Shown piece after piece: positions 17,024 through 26,200 of a stretch of DNA of 30,667 bases (positions within the stretch are counted from its first letter, which is position 1; each line of letters starts with the position of its first letter). The stretch comes from Actinomycetota bacterium (lineage in GTDB: Bacteria > Actinomycetota > Acidimicrobiia > Spongiisociales > ZC4RG35): NCBI GenBank assembly GCA_027296205.1, contig JAPUJM010000173.1, positions 1 to 30,667 on the forward strand, read 5' to 3'. A model generated the notes under the pieces. It was given only the letters and a program-made list of their open reading frames with translations, was not told the origin of the DNA and made no database searches. The translations under genes and the position numbers were made by a program.

Positions 17024-18294
17024 GTCAGGACAAAGACCAAGCCGCGGACGACCATCATCACGCCAAGAGCCCACCACACGCCGGTGAGACTCTCCCCCAT
17101 CGGTGTGAAGACCATCAGGCCGATGGCGGCCACCGCACCTACCCCCGTCGATATCACCATCACCCCGAAGGCGAGCAAGCCGAGAAAGATCCCGTCGGCG
17201 ACAAATACCAGCGCAGCTACCGGTTCGATGGCCGCAGCGATGCCACCAGCCGCAACCGTGAGATCTGCCACGTCAGGAGCACTCGCCAGCAGGGCTAGAC
17301 CGTATCGACCAACCGCGACCAATACCGCCAGGATCAGACCGGCGACGACACCCCACGACGCCAGACGTTTGGAGAGAGCATGCAGGGGACCGATCTCACC
17401 CTGACCTGCTGTCTCCCCCACCATCGCCTGGGCGGCGATCGCAAAGGAATCGGCCAGCATCGCCGACAGCAGGAATATCTGGGCGACCAATTGATGCGCC
17501 GCGATCGTCTCGGCGCCCTGACGCGTAGCAGTTGAGGCGGCGACTGCGAATGCTGCCAAGAGCATCCCTGTCCTCGCAGTGAGCAAAGCGCCATTTCGGC
17601 CGAGGGCTAGCAAAGACGGAAGGCTGTCCCGGATGTTCTCAGGCCGGGACGCCATCCGGCGCGACCGGATCAGCCAGAGGAACCACACGGCGCCCACGTA
17701 TTGGGCGATGACCGTCGCCACGGCCGCTCCCTCGAGACCCATGCCGAGCGTGAAGATCAGCAGCGGGTCGAGGACGAGATTGAGGCCATTCACCCCTGCG
17801 GCGACGACAAGTGGGGTTCGGGTGTCCTTGTGGCCGCGGAAAGCACCGTGGCCTGTGGTGACGATCAGGACGGCCGGCGTGGCAAGGGCTCTGATTCTCA
17901 AATAGTTGACTGCAGGCTCGGCGACATCGGGGGAGGCGCCCATCAGTTCGACGAACAGCGGGGCGGCCACCTGGACAATCACCATCACCAGGACACCGAG
18001 ACCCACCGCCAGGAGGAGGGCGTCTCCCACCCACCGCCTCGCTTCGTCTCTGCGGCCCCTGCCAAGTGCCCTGGCTACCAACGGCGTGGTCACATATGCC
18101 AGAAAGTTGAAGGCGAAGAAGGCGAAGCCGAGGATGGCGGTGTCGACGCCGAGCGCCGCCAGCTCGGTAGTGCCCAATTGCGCTACGAACGCCGTGTCGA
18201 TCAGTGTGAGAAGTGGATCGATCGCCAGGGCGCCCAAAGCCGGAATGGCCAGGCCGAGAATCGCCTTGTCGGTCTTGTCGAGTCGCCGCGTCAC
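16987..18294 (-). CDS. MATE-family multidrug/metabolite exporter
   Basis: 435 residues with twelve predicted hydrophobic segments and the MATE layout: LGLAIPALGALAIDPLLTLIDTAFVAQLG near the N terminus and a pseudo-symmetric second half from about residue 225. The family exchanges cations for drugs or metabolites; the substrate is unknown. The start is GTG 18294-18292, overlapping the nth stop as GTGA, with GGGGAAG upstream. A longer frame would add 31 basic residues lying inside nth and is rejected. It is convergent with the MFS gene, overlapping it by 37 nt at the 3' end. Confidence 0.9.
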   Translation of the reverse strand: MTRRLDKTDKAILGLAIPALGALAIDPLLTLIDTAFVAQLGTTELAALGVDTAILGFAFFAFNFLAYVTTPLVARALGRGRRDEARRWVGDALLLAVGLGVLVMVIVQVAAPLFVELMGASPDVAEPAVNYLRIRALATPAVLIVTTGHGAFRGHKDTRTPLVVAAGVNGLNLVLDPLLIFTLGMGLEGAAVATVIAQYVGAVWFLWLIRSRRMASRPENIRDSLPSLLALGRNGALLTARTGMLLAAFAVAASTATRQGAETIAAHQLVAQIFLLSAMLADSFAIAAQAMVGETAGQGEIGPLHALSKRLASWGVVAGLILAVLVAVGRYGLALLASAPDVADLTVAAGGIAAAIEPVAALVFVADGIFLGLLAFGVMVISTGVGAVAAIGLMVFTPMGESLTGVWWALGVMMVVRGLVFVLTYRRSAEIAVRS

Positions 18295-18983
18295 CCGGAG
18301 CGCTTCCCCGCCGCTTCGAAGCGTTCGGGCCACTCGCAGAGTCTGAACATCTCGCACGATCCACAGGTGGGACGTCTGGCGTCGCACACGTCACGACCAA
18401 ACTGGATGAAACGCATCGAGAGACTGGACCAGGTGTCTTTCGGGTAGAGGGCCTTGAGGTCTTCTTCGACTCTTTCCGGGTCGGTCGCTGCGGTGAGACC
18501 GAGACGTCCGGCTACCCGCCTGACGTGAGTGTCGACCGCGATCGCCGGCACATCCCAAACCTCGGCAAGCACCACCGAGGCAGTCTTGCGACCAACACCC
18601 CTGAGCTTGACCAGCCTGTCGATGTCGGCCGGCACCTCACCGTCGTAGAGGTCTTCGAGATCTTGGGCCAGCTTGATGATCGACTTGGTCTTCTGTCTAT
18701 AGAAGCCAGTAGAGAACACAATCTTCTCGACGTCCTCAGGTCTGGCGTCCGCCAACTCGGCGGTGCTCGAGTAATGCTGGAAGAGCACCGGGGCCACCTT
18801 GTTGACGCTCTCATCGGTGGTTTGGGCAGACAGCACCGTGACGACGAGCAGTTGCCACGCGTTCTCATAGCCCAAAGCCGTACGGCTCTTCGGATATCGC
18901 TTCAGCAATCTGTTGAAGACAGACCGGGCCTTGCCTCGTTCGGCGCTTGTCGGGGTGGTTCCGTCCGACCTGGGTCCTGGCAT
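18291..18983 (-). CDS. nth: Endonuclease III (DNA glycosylase/AP lyase)
   Basis: 230 residues. Base-excision repair enzyme for oxidised pyrimidines. It has the helix-hairpin-helix LRGVGRKTASVVLAEV with catalytic K133, the catalytic D151 in AVDTHVRRVAGRLGL, and a C-terminal 4Fe-4S site C200-x6-C207-x2-C210-x5-C216. The start ATG 18983-18981 is preferred because TACGAT (18996-18991) lies 7 nt before it, which fits a leaderless promoter; an ATG three codons earlier (18992) overlaps that element and has no ribosome binding site. It is coupled to the MATE gene downstream. Confidence 0.94.
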   Translation of the reverse strand: MPGPRSDGTTPTSAERGKARSVFNRLLKRYPKSRTALGYENAWQLLVVTVLSAQTTDESVNKVAPVLFQHYSSTAELADARPEDVEKIVFSTGFYRQKTKSIIKLAQDLEDLYDGEVPADIDRLVKLRGVGRKTASVVLAEVWDVPAIAVDTHVRRVAGRLGLTAATDPERVEEDLKALYPKDTWSSLSMRFIQFGRDVCDARRPTCGSCEMFRLCEWPERFEAAGKRSG

Positions 18984-18990
18984 GACGGTC

Positions 18991-18996
18991 ATCGTA
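18991..18996 (-). promoter_or_regulatory. -10 element of a leaderless nth promoter
   Basis: TACGAT on the minus strand ends 7 nt before the proposed ATG of nth. No -35 is assigned. Confidence 0.45.
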
Positions 18997-19035
18997 TTGG
19001 CTGGATCCGGGTGTTCCCCCGACGTGATCGGATCC

Positions 19036-19051
19036 GCCCCGGATACGGGGC
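19036..19051. other. GC-rich hairpin between nth and a small membrane protein
   Basis: GCCCCG and CGGGGC pair perfectly around a GATA loop, 39 nt past the stop of the upstream minus-strand gene. There is no T-run, so whether it terminates transcription is uncertain. Confidence 0.45.
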
Positions 19052-19089
19052 TTACTACCCGAGGTTCGCTGTCCGGCGGGGAGATTTGA

Positions 19090-19407
19090 TTATTGAGTGA
19101 TCTGGTACGAGTCGTTCTGAAGCCGACGGGCCAACCTCATCAGGAGCCGAATCCCCAAAACCGACGCCGCGAGAGCCAGGGTCAGGAGCACGGCGAATTC
19201 GGCTGCCGTCGAGTAAGGGTTGTCACACCCCTCCAGCCCGCTGGGACACAACCCATATCCGGTGCCACCGCCGAGGAGGTCGATCAAGACGAGGATCGGG
19301 ACGGCCGCGATGGCGACCGCCGTCGCAGCAAGCAGCAGCACGGTGAGACGTATGAGGATCACAGCCACAACAACGAGACGGTAACCGGAACGGGTTCCAC
19401 AAGGCAT
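19090..19407 (-). CDS. Small two-helix membrane protein, unknown
   Basis: 105 residues with two membrane helices (about 11-44 and 70-91). Between them is a short loop, GTGYGLCPSGLEGC, with two cysteines seven residues apart that would lie outside the cell and could form a disulfide. The C terminus is basic and probably cytoplasmic (RLLMRLARRLQ). I do not recognise a family. The ATG at 19407-19405 is only 13 nt from the divergent ThyX-like start, and the -10 of that gene overlaps this start codon, so expression of the two is likely to interfere. No strong ribosome binding site is seen. Confidence 0.65.
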   Translation of the reverse strand: MPCGTRSGYRLVVVAVILIRLTVLLLAATAVAIAAVPILVLIDLLGGGTGYGLCPSGLEGCDNPYSTAAEFAVLLTLALAASVLGIRLLMRLARRLQNDSYQITQ

Positions 19408-19412
19408 ACAAT
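19407..19412 (+). promoter_or_regulatory. -10 element of a leaderless thyX-like promoter
   Basis: TACAAT, one base from the consensus, ends 8 nt before the GTG start at 19421, so the transcript should begin at or next to the start codon. It overlaps the start codon of the divergent small membrane protein. Confidence 0.6.
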
Positions 19413-19420
19413 CGCTCGCC

Positions 19421-21046
19421 GTGCCGGCGTACTACTCGGAGCCATTCAGCGAAGACGAAGCTGTTGTCCTGAACCGCTTCTTCACCAACACCGACCGTCC
19501 GGTGTTTGGCCTGGTCAACCTGCCCGAGGTGGTCAAGGGCGCATTGTTCGCCAGGTACTCGCGATCGCCCAAGTCTCTCCGTCGACTCTTTCTCGACGAG
19601 TTCGTCTCAGATCCTGACACCGGGATCGAAGCCCTCGCCCTCGGCCTGGGGGATGACCCGCGGGTGGATACCAAGAGGGCCGAGCAACTCTACACCAGGG
19701 TCTTCTTTGACTACGGGGACGACTCGGTGGCCCAGCTGGGGGGCGCCCACCTCGCTTGCGAACAGGCATCGAACCTCCTCACCAAGGTTCTGGAGTGGGG
19801 ACGTCTCGCTGCCTACCTGGAGCAGTCCACGCGCTACATCAAGTACGACGTCAAGCTGGGCGATCGGTATCGGTACCTCGTGCCCGACGAGATAGCGGCG
19901 TCTCCATTCGGTGATCGCTATCTCACTCATATGGAGCACGTTTTCGACACGTACTCCCGGATGGTGGCCCGGATGACCTCGGTGCTCGAGGAGCGGCACC
20001 CGCGACAGGAGGGTGACCCCAAGTGGATCTGGAATGCCACGATACGAGCCAAGGCCTGCGACACAATCCGAGGCCTTCTTCCGATATCCACACTCTCCAA
20101 CGTCGGCATCTACGCAACGGGACAGGCCTATGAGATGGGTCTTGTCCGGATGCAGGCCAACCCTCTGGCGGAGGTTCGGGAGTATGGCGAGATGATGCTC
20201 ACCGAGCTCCGCCAGATCATTCCGGCGTTCCTCACCCGGGTCGACCTGGCCGAGCGGGGTGTCCAATGGTCGAGTTATCTGGAGAAGGTCCGTCTGGATC
20301 TCGAACAGCAGAGTGAGGATCTGGGGATGCCGGACGACCCCGGCCAATCGGTGACGCTCACCGATTGGGATCCCGACGCTGAGACGAAGATCGCCGCAGC
20401 CGCGCTCTATGCCGTTTCGGAGCTCCCCGACGAGAAACTCCAGGAGCTGGCCCGTGAGATGAGTCCGGCGCAAAAGGCGGAGATCGTGTCCGCAATGGTG
20501 GGTAATCGAGGCAATCGCCGACACAAGCCGGGACGTGCGATGGAAAGGTCGACCTACCGCTTCGACGTCAAATGCGACATCGGCGCCTTCCGCGATCTTC
20601 AGCGGCACCGGCTGATGACGCTCGAGTGGCAGCGCTACTCGACCCGTCTCGGCTACGACGTGCCGGATGACGTGGTGAGCCATGGGCTGGAGACGGACTG
20701 GACGGCCCTGATGGACGTCTCCGGTGAGTTCTATGAGGACGTCAGGGCAGACCTGGGCCCGGACGTGGCTCAATACGTGGTGCCGTTCGCTTACAACGTC
20801 CGATTCGTCATGGAGATGAATCCCCGCCAGGCATTTCACCTCATCGAACTCCGCAGCCAGCCCGCCGGACACTCCGCTTACCGGATCGTCGCCCACCAGA
20901 TGCATCGGGCAATTCGCGACGTCGCCGGTCACCGATTGATCGCAGATTCGATGAAGTACGTCGACTACACCGACGTCGACCTGGAACGACTCGAGGGCGA
21001 GCGTCGGGCACAGAAGAAACGGGATGCGGCCGGCCGGCCGTCGTGA
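19421..21046 (+). CDS. Double-length ThyX-like FAD-dependent thymidylate synthase
   Basis: 541 residues, about twice the length of a standard ThyX. Both halves show the same ThyX landmarks. In the N-terminal half, GDDSVAQLGGAHL (99-111) leads into a segment where the RHR motif should be, but it reads EWGRLAAYLEQSTRY (125-139); LLPISTLSNVGIYATGQ (219-235) matches the later LPLNLYTRF..NAR region. In the C-terminal half RHRLMTLEWQRYSTR (395-409) keeps RHR, and VVPFAYNVRF..NPRQ (453-470) with ELRSQPAGHSAYR (476-488) matches the C-terminal substrate-binding region. The enzyme makes dTMP from dUMP with methylene-tetrahydrofolate and FAD. Whether this duplicated form is active is inferred. The GTG start has no ribosome binding site and fits a leaderless promoter. 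Confidence 0.85.
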   Translation: MPAYYSEPFSEDEAVVLNRFFTNTDRPVFGLVNLPEVVKGALFARYSRSPKSLRRLFLDEFVSDPDTGIEALALGLGDDPRVDTKRAEQLYTRVFFDYGDDSVAQLGGAHLACEQASNLLTKVLEWGRLAAYLEQSTRYIKYDVKLGDRYRYLVPDEIAASPFGDRYLTHMEHVFDTYSRMVARMTSVLEERHPRQEGDPKWIWNATIRAKACDTIRGLLPISTLSNVGIYATGQAYEMGLVRMQANPLAEVREYGEMMLTELRQIIPAFLTRVDLAERGVQWSSYLEKVRLDLEQQSEDLGMPDDPGQSVTLTDWDPDAETKIAAAALYAVSELPDEKLQELAREMSPAQKAEIVSAMVGNRGNRRHKPGRAMERSTYRFDVKCDIGAFRDLQRHRLMTLEWQRYSTRLGYDVPDDVVSHGLETDWTALMDVSGEFYEDVRADLGPDVAQYVVPFAYNVRFVMEMNPRQAFHLIELRSQPAGHSAYRIVAHQMHRAIRDVAGHRLIADSMKYVDYTDVDLERLEGERRAQKKRDAAGRPS

Positions 21047-21072
21047 CCTTCCCACGCTGGTCCGGCATCGGG

Positions 21073-21078
21073 TATAAC
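21073..21078 (+). promoter_or_regulatory. -10 element of a leaderless promoter (72-aa gene)
   Basis: TATAAC ends 8 nt before the ATG at 21087, the same spacing as for the ThyX-like and MFS genes. It would drive the 72-aa gene and the two ATPases. Confidence 0.55.
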
Positions 21079-21086
21079 GTCGGGTC

Positions 21087-21305
21087 ATGGCCGATTTCGA
21101 TGTAGATGCGATGATCAAACGCTTCCATGACCGGGCAGAGGTCGTGAAAGAGAGACCCCTGCCCCCGGTTGCCGGCACCGAACGACAGAAGTTCATCGAA
21201 CAAGCACAGCTCGACTACACCGACTTCGCCCTTGTCGCCGGCTCCCACTGGTCGGTTGAGGACGACCACCTCGTCCTCAGGATCCAGTTGGGCGCCTCAG
21301 ACTGA
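21087..21305 (+). CDS. Small conserved-looking protein of unknown function
   Basis: 72 residues, soluble and without a signal peptide. It begins with a helix rich in charged residues (DAMIKRFHDRAEVVKERPLP), has PPVAGTERQKFIEQAQLDY in the middle and ends in a hydrophobic beta-like stretch HLVLRIQL. I do not recognise a named family. The leaderless -10 upstream, good codon use and a 10-nt gap to the first ArsA-like ATPase support it as the first gene of that unit; a role linked to the ATPases is possible but only from position. Confidence 0.75.
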   Translation: MADFDVDAMIKRFHDRAEVVKERPLPPVAGTERQKFIEQAQLDYTDFALVAGSHWSVEDDHLVLRIQLGASD

Positions 21306-21315
21306 CGGCCATCCA

Positions 21316-22161
21316 ATGCTCGACAAACGACTCGTCATCGTTTCCGGGAAGGGCGGTGTCGGCAAGTCCGCCGTCGCCGCCGGGTTGACCCTTCTGGCTC
21401 AGCGCAACGGACTGCGGGTTCTGGCAGTCGAGATGGGCTCACGCGGCGGATTGTCTACCCACTTTTCGACAGGCCCCCTGGAGTTCAAACCGCGTGAGGT
21501 CCGTCCCGGGCTTCATGCGATGCACATCGTGCGCTCCGAGGCGTTGCTCGAATATCTCTCCCTTCAGCTGCGTATCCCCGGCATGGGGCGTTTCGGTGCC
21601 GTCGCACGCGCTTTTGACGCCTTGGCCACAGCGGCACCGGCGATCAGGGAGATCATCACCATCGGAAAGATCCTCTGGGAGGTGAAAGAAGACCGGTGGG
21701 ATCTCGTTGTGGCCGATGCTCCGCCGACCGGGCAAATCGGCTCCTATCTTCGAGCCCCGCGGAGCATCTCAGAACTGGTTCCGACCGGACGAATACGCGC
21801 CCAGTCCGAGTGGATGACAGCTACTCTTGCGGACCCAGCCATGACTCAGCTGGCCCTTGTCACCCTCCCCGAGGAGCTGCCGAGCACCGAGACATCGGAG
21901 ACGATTCGATGGCTCGAGAACGAGCACATCGTCCCACCACCCGTGGTCATCGCCAATCGGGCTCTGCCCGAAATCAGGGACGAGTCTTCACCGGAGGGAA
22001 TGGCCGGAGAGATCGTCGACCTCCACAGGTCGCTCTGGTCCGAGCAGCAACACTGGCTGGCTCAGGTGCCACCCGACCTGACCCTGCCCTACATGTTCGG
22101 GCTTTTCACGCCGGGTGAGGTCGCAGCACACATGAGCGATGAGCTGGAGACCCTGAAATGA
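21316..22161 (+). CDS. ArsA/Get3-like ATPase, first of a pair
   Basis: 281 residues of the SIMIBI-class ArsA/Get3 family. The deviant Walker A GKGGVGKS is at 11-18, with the signature lysine K12 that reaches across a dimer, and VVADAPPTG near residue 130 serves as switch II. There is no arsenic-binding cysteine set, so arsenite transport is unlikely. The pair resembles the two adjacent mycobacterial ArsA-like ATPases (Rv3679 and Rv3680), which also lie near nth. The start ATG 21316-21318 is chosen because the P-loop follows immediately; a longer frame from 21169 overlaps the preceding gene and is unlike the family. Its stop overlaps the second ATPase start. Confidence 0.88.
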   Translation: MLDKRLVIVSGKGGVGKSAVAAGLTLLAQRNGLRVLAVEMGSRGGLSTHFSTGPLEFKPREVRPGLHAMHIVRSEALLEYLSLQLRIPGMGRFGAVARAFDALATAAPAIREIITIGKILWEVKEDRWDLVVADAPPTGQIGSYLRAPRSISELVPTGRIRAQSEWMTATLADPAMTQLALVTLPEELPSTETSETIRWLENEHIVPPPVVIANRALPEIRDESSPEGMAGEIVDLHRSLWSEQQHWLAQVPPDLTLPYMFGLFTPGEVAAHMSDELETLK

Positions 22162-23192
22162 CCAAGACCCTCCTCATCACCGGGGCCGGAGGTGTCGGCA
22201 AGACCACCATCGCCGCAGCTGTCGGTGTCACTGCCGCCCGAGAGGGTCTCCGCACACTCGTCGTCACGGTCGACCCCGCCCGGCGCTTGGCCTCAGCACT
22301 GGGAATAGCCCATCTTGGCGATGAGCCAACACCGCACACCGACGAACCGCTCCTCTGGGCGGCCATGCTCGACGCGGCCGCGTCGTGGAGAGCCGTGGCT
22401 ATGCGCCACGCTGATCCGGACGTGGCAGCACGACTGGCCGACAACGAGTTTTTCCAGGCCGCCTCGGAGCACTTCCCCGCCTCTCAGTCATACGCGGCGG
22501 CCGACCAGGCGGCGACCTTCGTGCAGGCCCGGGCCTGGGACCTGGTGGTGGTTGACACACCGCCCTCGGGCGGAGGCATCGACTTCTTCGCCGCGCCGGC
22601 CCAGATGGCCGATCTTGTCGGCGGCAGGCTTCTGCGTTGGATCACCGGAGGCCCGCTCCCAGGGCGCAAGCTCCTCTACAACCGTGCCGCCCGGCCGATG
22701 CTACGTGTCGCCGACTCGATCCTTGGCTCCAATCTCCTGGAACGGGTGGCCGAGTTCCTCGTCGACCTGCGGACGACTTATGACGGCGTGGCACGTCGGG
22801 GACGGGAGATCGAGAAGGTGATGCGGGAGTCGTCGATCGTTGTCATCACCACCGCCGACCCGGCGCCGGTTCGCGAAGCGGTCAAGTTCTATCGCGAGTT
22901 GCCGGGACTCGCCTCCACACCCGAAGCCGTCATCTTCAATCGGTCACTCCCCGATGCCTGGGCCAGCCCAACGGTGCCGCCCAAGACATCGGCTGAGTTA
23001 CGGAGCATCGTGGAGCTCTGGGGATCAGAGACGCTTCGACAGCGCGACACGAGAGAGGAGTTCTCTGCGCGCTACGGAGCAACTGTGGCGACGGTTCCGC
23101 TGTCAGATGAGCCGCTCACCGACCTCGACGGTCTTGCCCTGCTGATGAGCCAAGGTTCGGGAATCCCCTGGGAGCGAATTGGAGTCGGATGA
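22158..23192 (+). CDS. ArsA/Get3-like ATPase, second of a pair
   Basis: 344 residues, same family as the preceding gene. The P-loop reads GAGGVGKTT at 9-17: alanine replaces the signature lysine of the deviant Walker A, while the catalytic GKT lysine is kept. A VVTVDPARRL segment (about 35-44) and a switch-like VVVDTPPSGGG (about 130-140) follow. The natural reading is that the two proteins form a heterodimer with only one signature lysine, which is inference. The start ATG 22158 overlaps the previous stop as ATGA and has GGAG eight bases upstream. The gene is convergent with dnaE, 46 nt apart; GC-rich inverted repeats (CCCAGGCCTGGG at 23209-23220) lie in the gap. Confidence 0.88.
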   Translation: MTKTLLITGAGGVGKTTIAAAVGVTAAREGLRTLVVTVDPARRLASALGIAHLGDEPTPHTDEPLLWAAMLDAAASWRAVAMRHADPDVAARLADNEFFQAASEHFPASQSYAAADQAATFVQARAWDLVVVDTPPSGGGIDFFAAPAQMADLVGGRLLRWITGGPLPGRKLLYNRAARPMLRVADSILGSNLLERVAEFLVDLRTTYDGVARRGREIEKVMRESSIVVITTADPAPVREAVKFYRELPGLASTPEAVIFNRSLPDAWASPTVPPKTSAELRSIVELWGSETLRQRDTREEFSARYGATVATVPLSDEPLTDLDGLALLMSQGSGIPWERIGVG

Positions 23193-23238
23193 GACGCATA
23201 AGCGCTTCCCCAGGCCTGGGAGCCCGCTGAAGCCGGGT

Positions 23239-26200
23239 TTAGAGAATGGCCTTCGGGCCCAACAGCTCCTTCAATTCGGCAAACAGCGCCGACCGCGGTT
23301 CCACCTTGTGAGCATCACTCAGCTTGAGAACCTTGGTGTCCCCGTCGTCGGTCATATGTAGATACACCGATGCCGACCCGGGATGGTTCTTCAGAATGGT
23401 CTTGAGACTGTCGACGGTCTCCGGTGTGAGGCGACCGGCCGGGATCGTGAGACGGACCGTGGAGTCATCCCTGTTCTCCAACTCCTTCAATTCCCGGGCC
23501 ACAACCTTGACATCGTCGCCCCGATGATCGAGGTTGCCCGAAACTACCAGAACGGCGTCCTCGACGATGAGAGGGCCGTAATCGTGCACAGTCTTTGGAA
23601 ACGCGATGCACTCGACCGAGCCCTCCAGGTCTTCCAACTGGAAGAAGAGCATCGGATCACCTTTCTTGGTCCAGCGCCGGGTGATCGAGCCGACAATTCC
23701 CCCAACCGAGAGTGATGATCGATCGGTCAGATCGCCAAGTTCGGCGATCGAGGTTGATGTGGCTGCTGCCAGGGCGGCCCCCAACGACAGTAGGGGGTGG
23801 TCCGAGACGTAGAGTCCCAGCATCTCCTTCTCGAAGGCGAGACGGGTCTTCTGGGGCCATGCGAGATCGGGCACTTCGATGTTGGTCTCCTCCTCGGATT
23901 CGCTATCCCCCGCAAACAGGGAGTACTGGCCCATCTCTTCGTTACGGCGCCGCTCCAGAGTGGCATCGAGTATCTGCTCATGAACCAGTGTGAGGCCCTT
24001 GCGTGTGTCACCGCTCCCGTCAAACGCACCGGCTTTGATCAGCGATTCGATCGACCTCTTGTTGAGAACCGAAGTGTCGACACGATTGACAAAGTCCATG
24101 AAAGACTCGAGCGGCTGGTCCTCACGGGCCTCGACGATCTTCTCGACGGCGCCCTCGCCGACGTTCCTGACAGCTGAGAGACCGAACCGGATCCGCCCAT
24201 CGTGAACGGTGAAGTCAGACTCCGACTCGTTCACATCGGGGACCAACACGTCGATTCCCATCCGGCGACACTCATTGAGGTAGACCGCGGTGCGGTCCTT
24301 GTTCGTTTTGGTAGCTGTCAGCAAGGCGGCCAGGTACTCGGCCGGATGATGGGCCTTGAGGAAGGCGGTCTGATAGGCGACCAACCCGTAGCCCGCAGAG
24401 TGGCTGCGGTTGAAACCGTAACCGGCGAAGTGTTCGATCAGTTTGAAGATCTCACGACCGGTCTCTTCGGAAAACCCCTGGTCGATGGTGCCGTTTACGA
24501 AATTCTCCTCCTCGGCCACCATCACCGATTTGATCTTCTTCCCCATCGCCCTTCTCAGCTCGTCGGCATCGGCCATCGAGTAGCCGGCGATCTCCTGGGC
24601 GACCATCATCACCTGCTCCTGATAGACCATGATCTGGTAGGTGTCGGCCAGCTTCTCGGTCAGTACGGGGTGAAGCTCCTCGATCTCGGCGCGCCCGTTC
24701 TTACGGTCGGCATAGAGGTTGTGCATGTTGGCGCCCATCGGGCCCGGTCGGTACAGGGCGACCAGAGCGATCACGTCGTTGAAGCTGTCCGGCTTCAGAG
24801 ATCGGATAAGGGCACGCATCGCGGTCCCCTCCATCTGGAACACCCCGATGGTGTTACCAGACTGGAGCAACTCGAAGGTCGCCGGGTCGTCCGTTGGGAC
24901 GTTGTCGATGTCGATTCGCTCCCCGGTCGTTCCCTCAACCAGTTCGAGACACCGCTCGATGATCGACAGGTTGCGCAGACCCAGGAAGTCCATCTTGAGC
25001 AGGCCGAGAGCCTCGACACCGTGCATCTCGAACTGGGTGACCATCTCGGCGTCCTCACCCTTACGCTGGACGGGAACGATGCGGATCAGAGGTTCAGGAG
25101 CAATCACCACGGCAGCAGCGTGGATCGAGTCCTGACGACGCAGCCCTTCGAGGCCACGTGCGGCGTCAACGACCTCCTTGGCGCCCGGGTCGGCCTCATA
25201 CATCTCACGTAGCCCGTGGGCGTTGGCGTACCAGTCCTTGACCTCGGACGCCGCGCCGGGCGATGGCGGAGATAGAACCTGGTCAAGGGTTGGGTCTTTC
25301 CCCAGAATCGACGGCGGCATCGCCTTCGCCAGCCGGTCCCCCATCGAATAGGGGTGGCCAAGGACACGGGCAGCATCCCGAATGGCCTGTTTTCCCTTGA
25401 TAGTGGCAAAGGTGATGATCTGGGCCACACGGTCACTGCCGTACTTCTCGGCGGCGTAGCGGATCATCTCTCCTCGGTACCGCTCGTCGAAGTCCATGTC
25501 GATATCCGGCATCGATTGGCGACCAGGATTGAGGAAGCGCTCGAAAATGAGTCCGTAGGCAAGTGGATCGATGTCTGTGATCCTCAGGCAATACGAAACG
25601 ATCGACCCTGCCGCCGATCCCCGACCGGGCCCGACACGGATCCTGTTCTCGCGCGCATGGCGAATAATGTCCCAAACAATCAGGAAGTAGGCGGGGAAAC
25701 CCATCTCTTCGATGATCTTGAGCTCGTGCTCCACCCGTTCCCAGACATCGGCGCCCGGCTCCGCGCCGTACCGCTCCCGGGTTCCCTGCTCGACGAGTCG
25801 ACGCAGATAGGTCAGCTCGGTCTCACCCTCGGGCACCGAGAACTGCGGGAGCAGAATTCTCCCAAACTCGATCTGGACGTTGGCCCGCTCCGCAATCCAC
25901 AAGGTGTTGTCGCAAGCCTTGGGAAACTCGTCGTTGGGGAACAGACGGCGCATCTCGTCCGACGACTTGAGATAGTGCTCCGACCCCTCAAACTTGAGTC
26001 GACCGGGCTCGTTGCGCAGCGATCCGGTCTGAATGCAGAGCAGCACGTCGTGGGCGTCGTGTTCGCTTCGCCGGGTGTAGTGGGCGTCATTGGTTGCCAG
26101 CAGTGGAGCATCGATCTTTCCAGCGATCTCGAGAAGGTCCGGCATGATGCGTCGCTGGGCTTCGATCCCATGGTCTTGCACCTCGATGAAGAAGTTGTCC

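Noticed and set aside
19607..21196. A 529-codon open frame antisense to the ThyX-like gene
   Set aside because: It is a shadow of the biased codon use of the real gene; its translation shows no domain, and the plus-strand protein has clear ThyX motifs.
21316..23192. Arsenite-efflux ars operon
   Set aside because: The ATPases lack the arsenic-binding cysteines and there is no arsB, arsR or arsC nearby.
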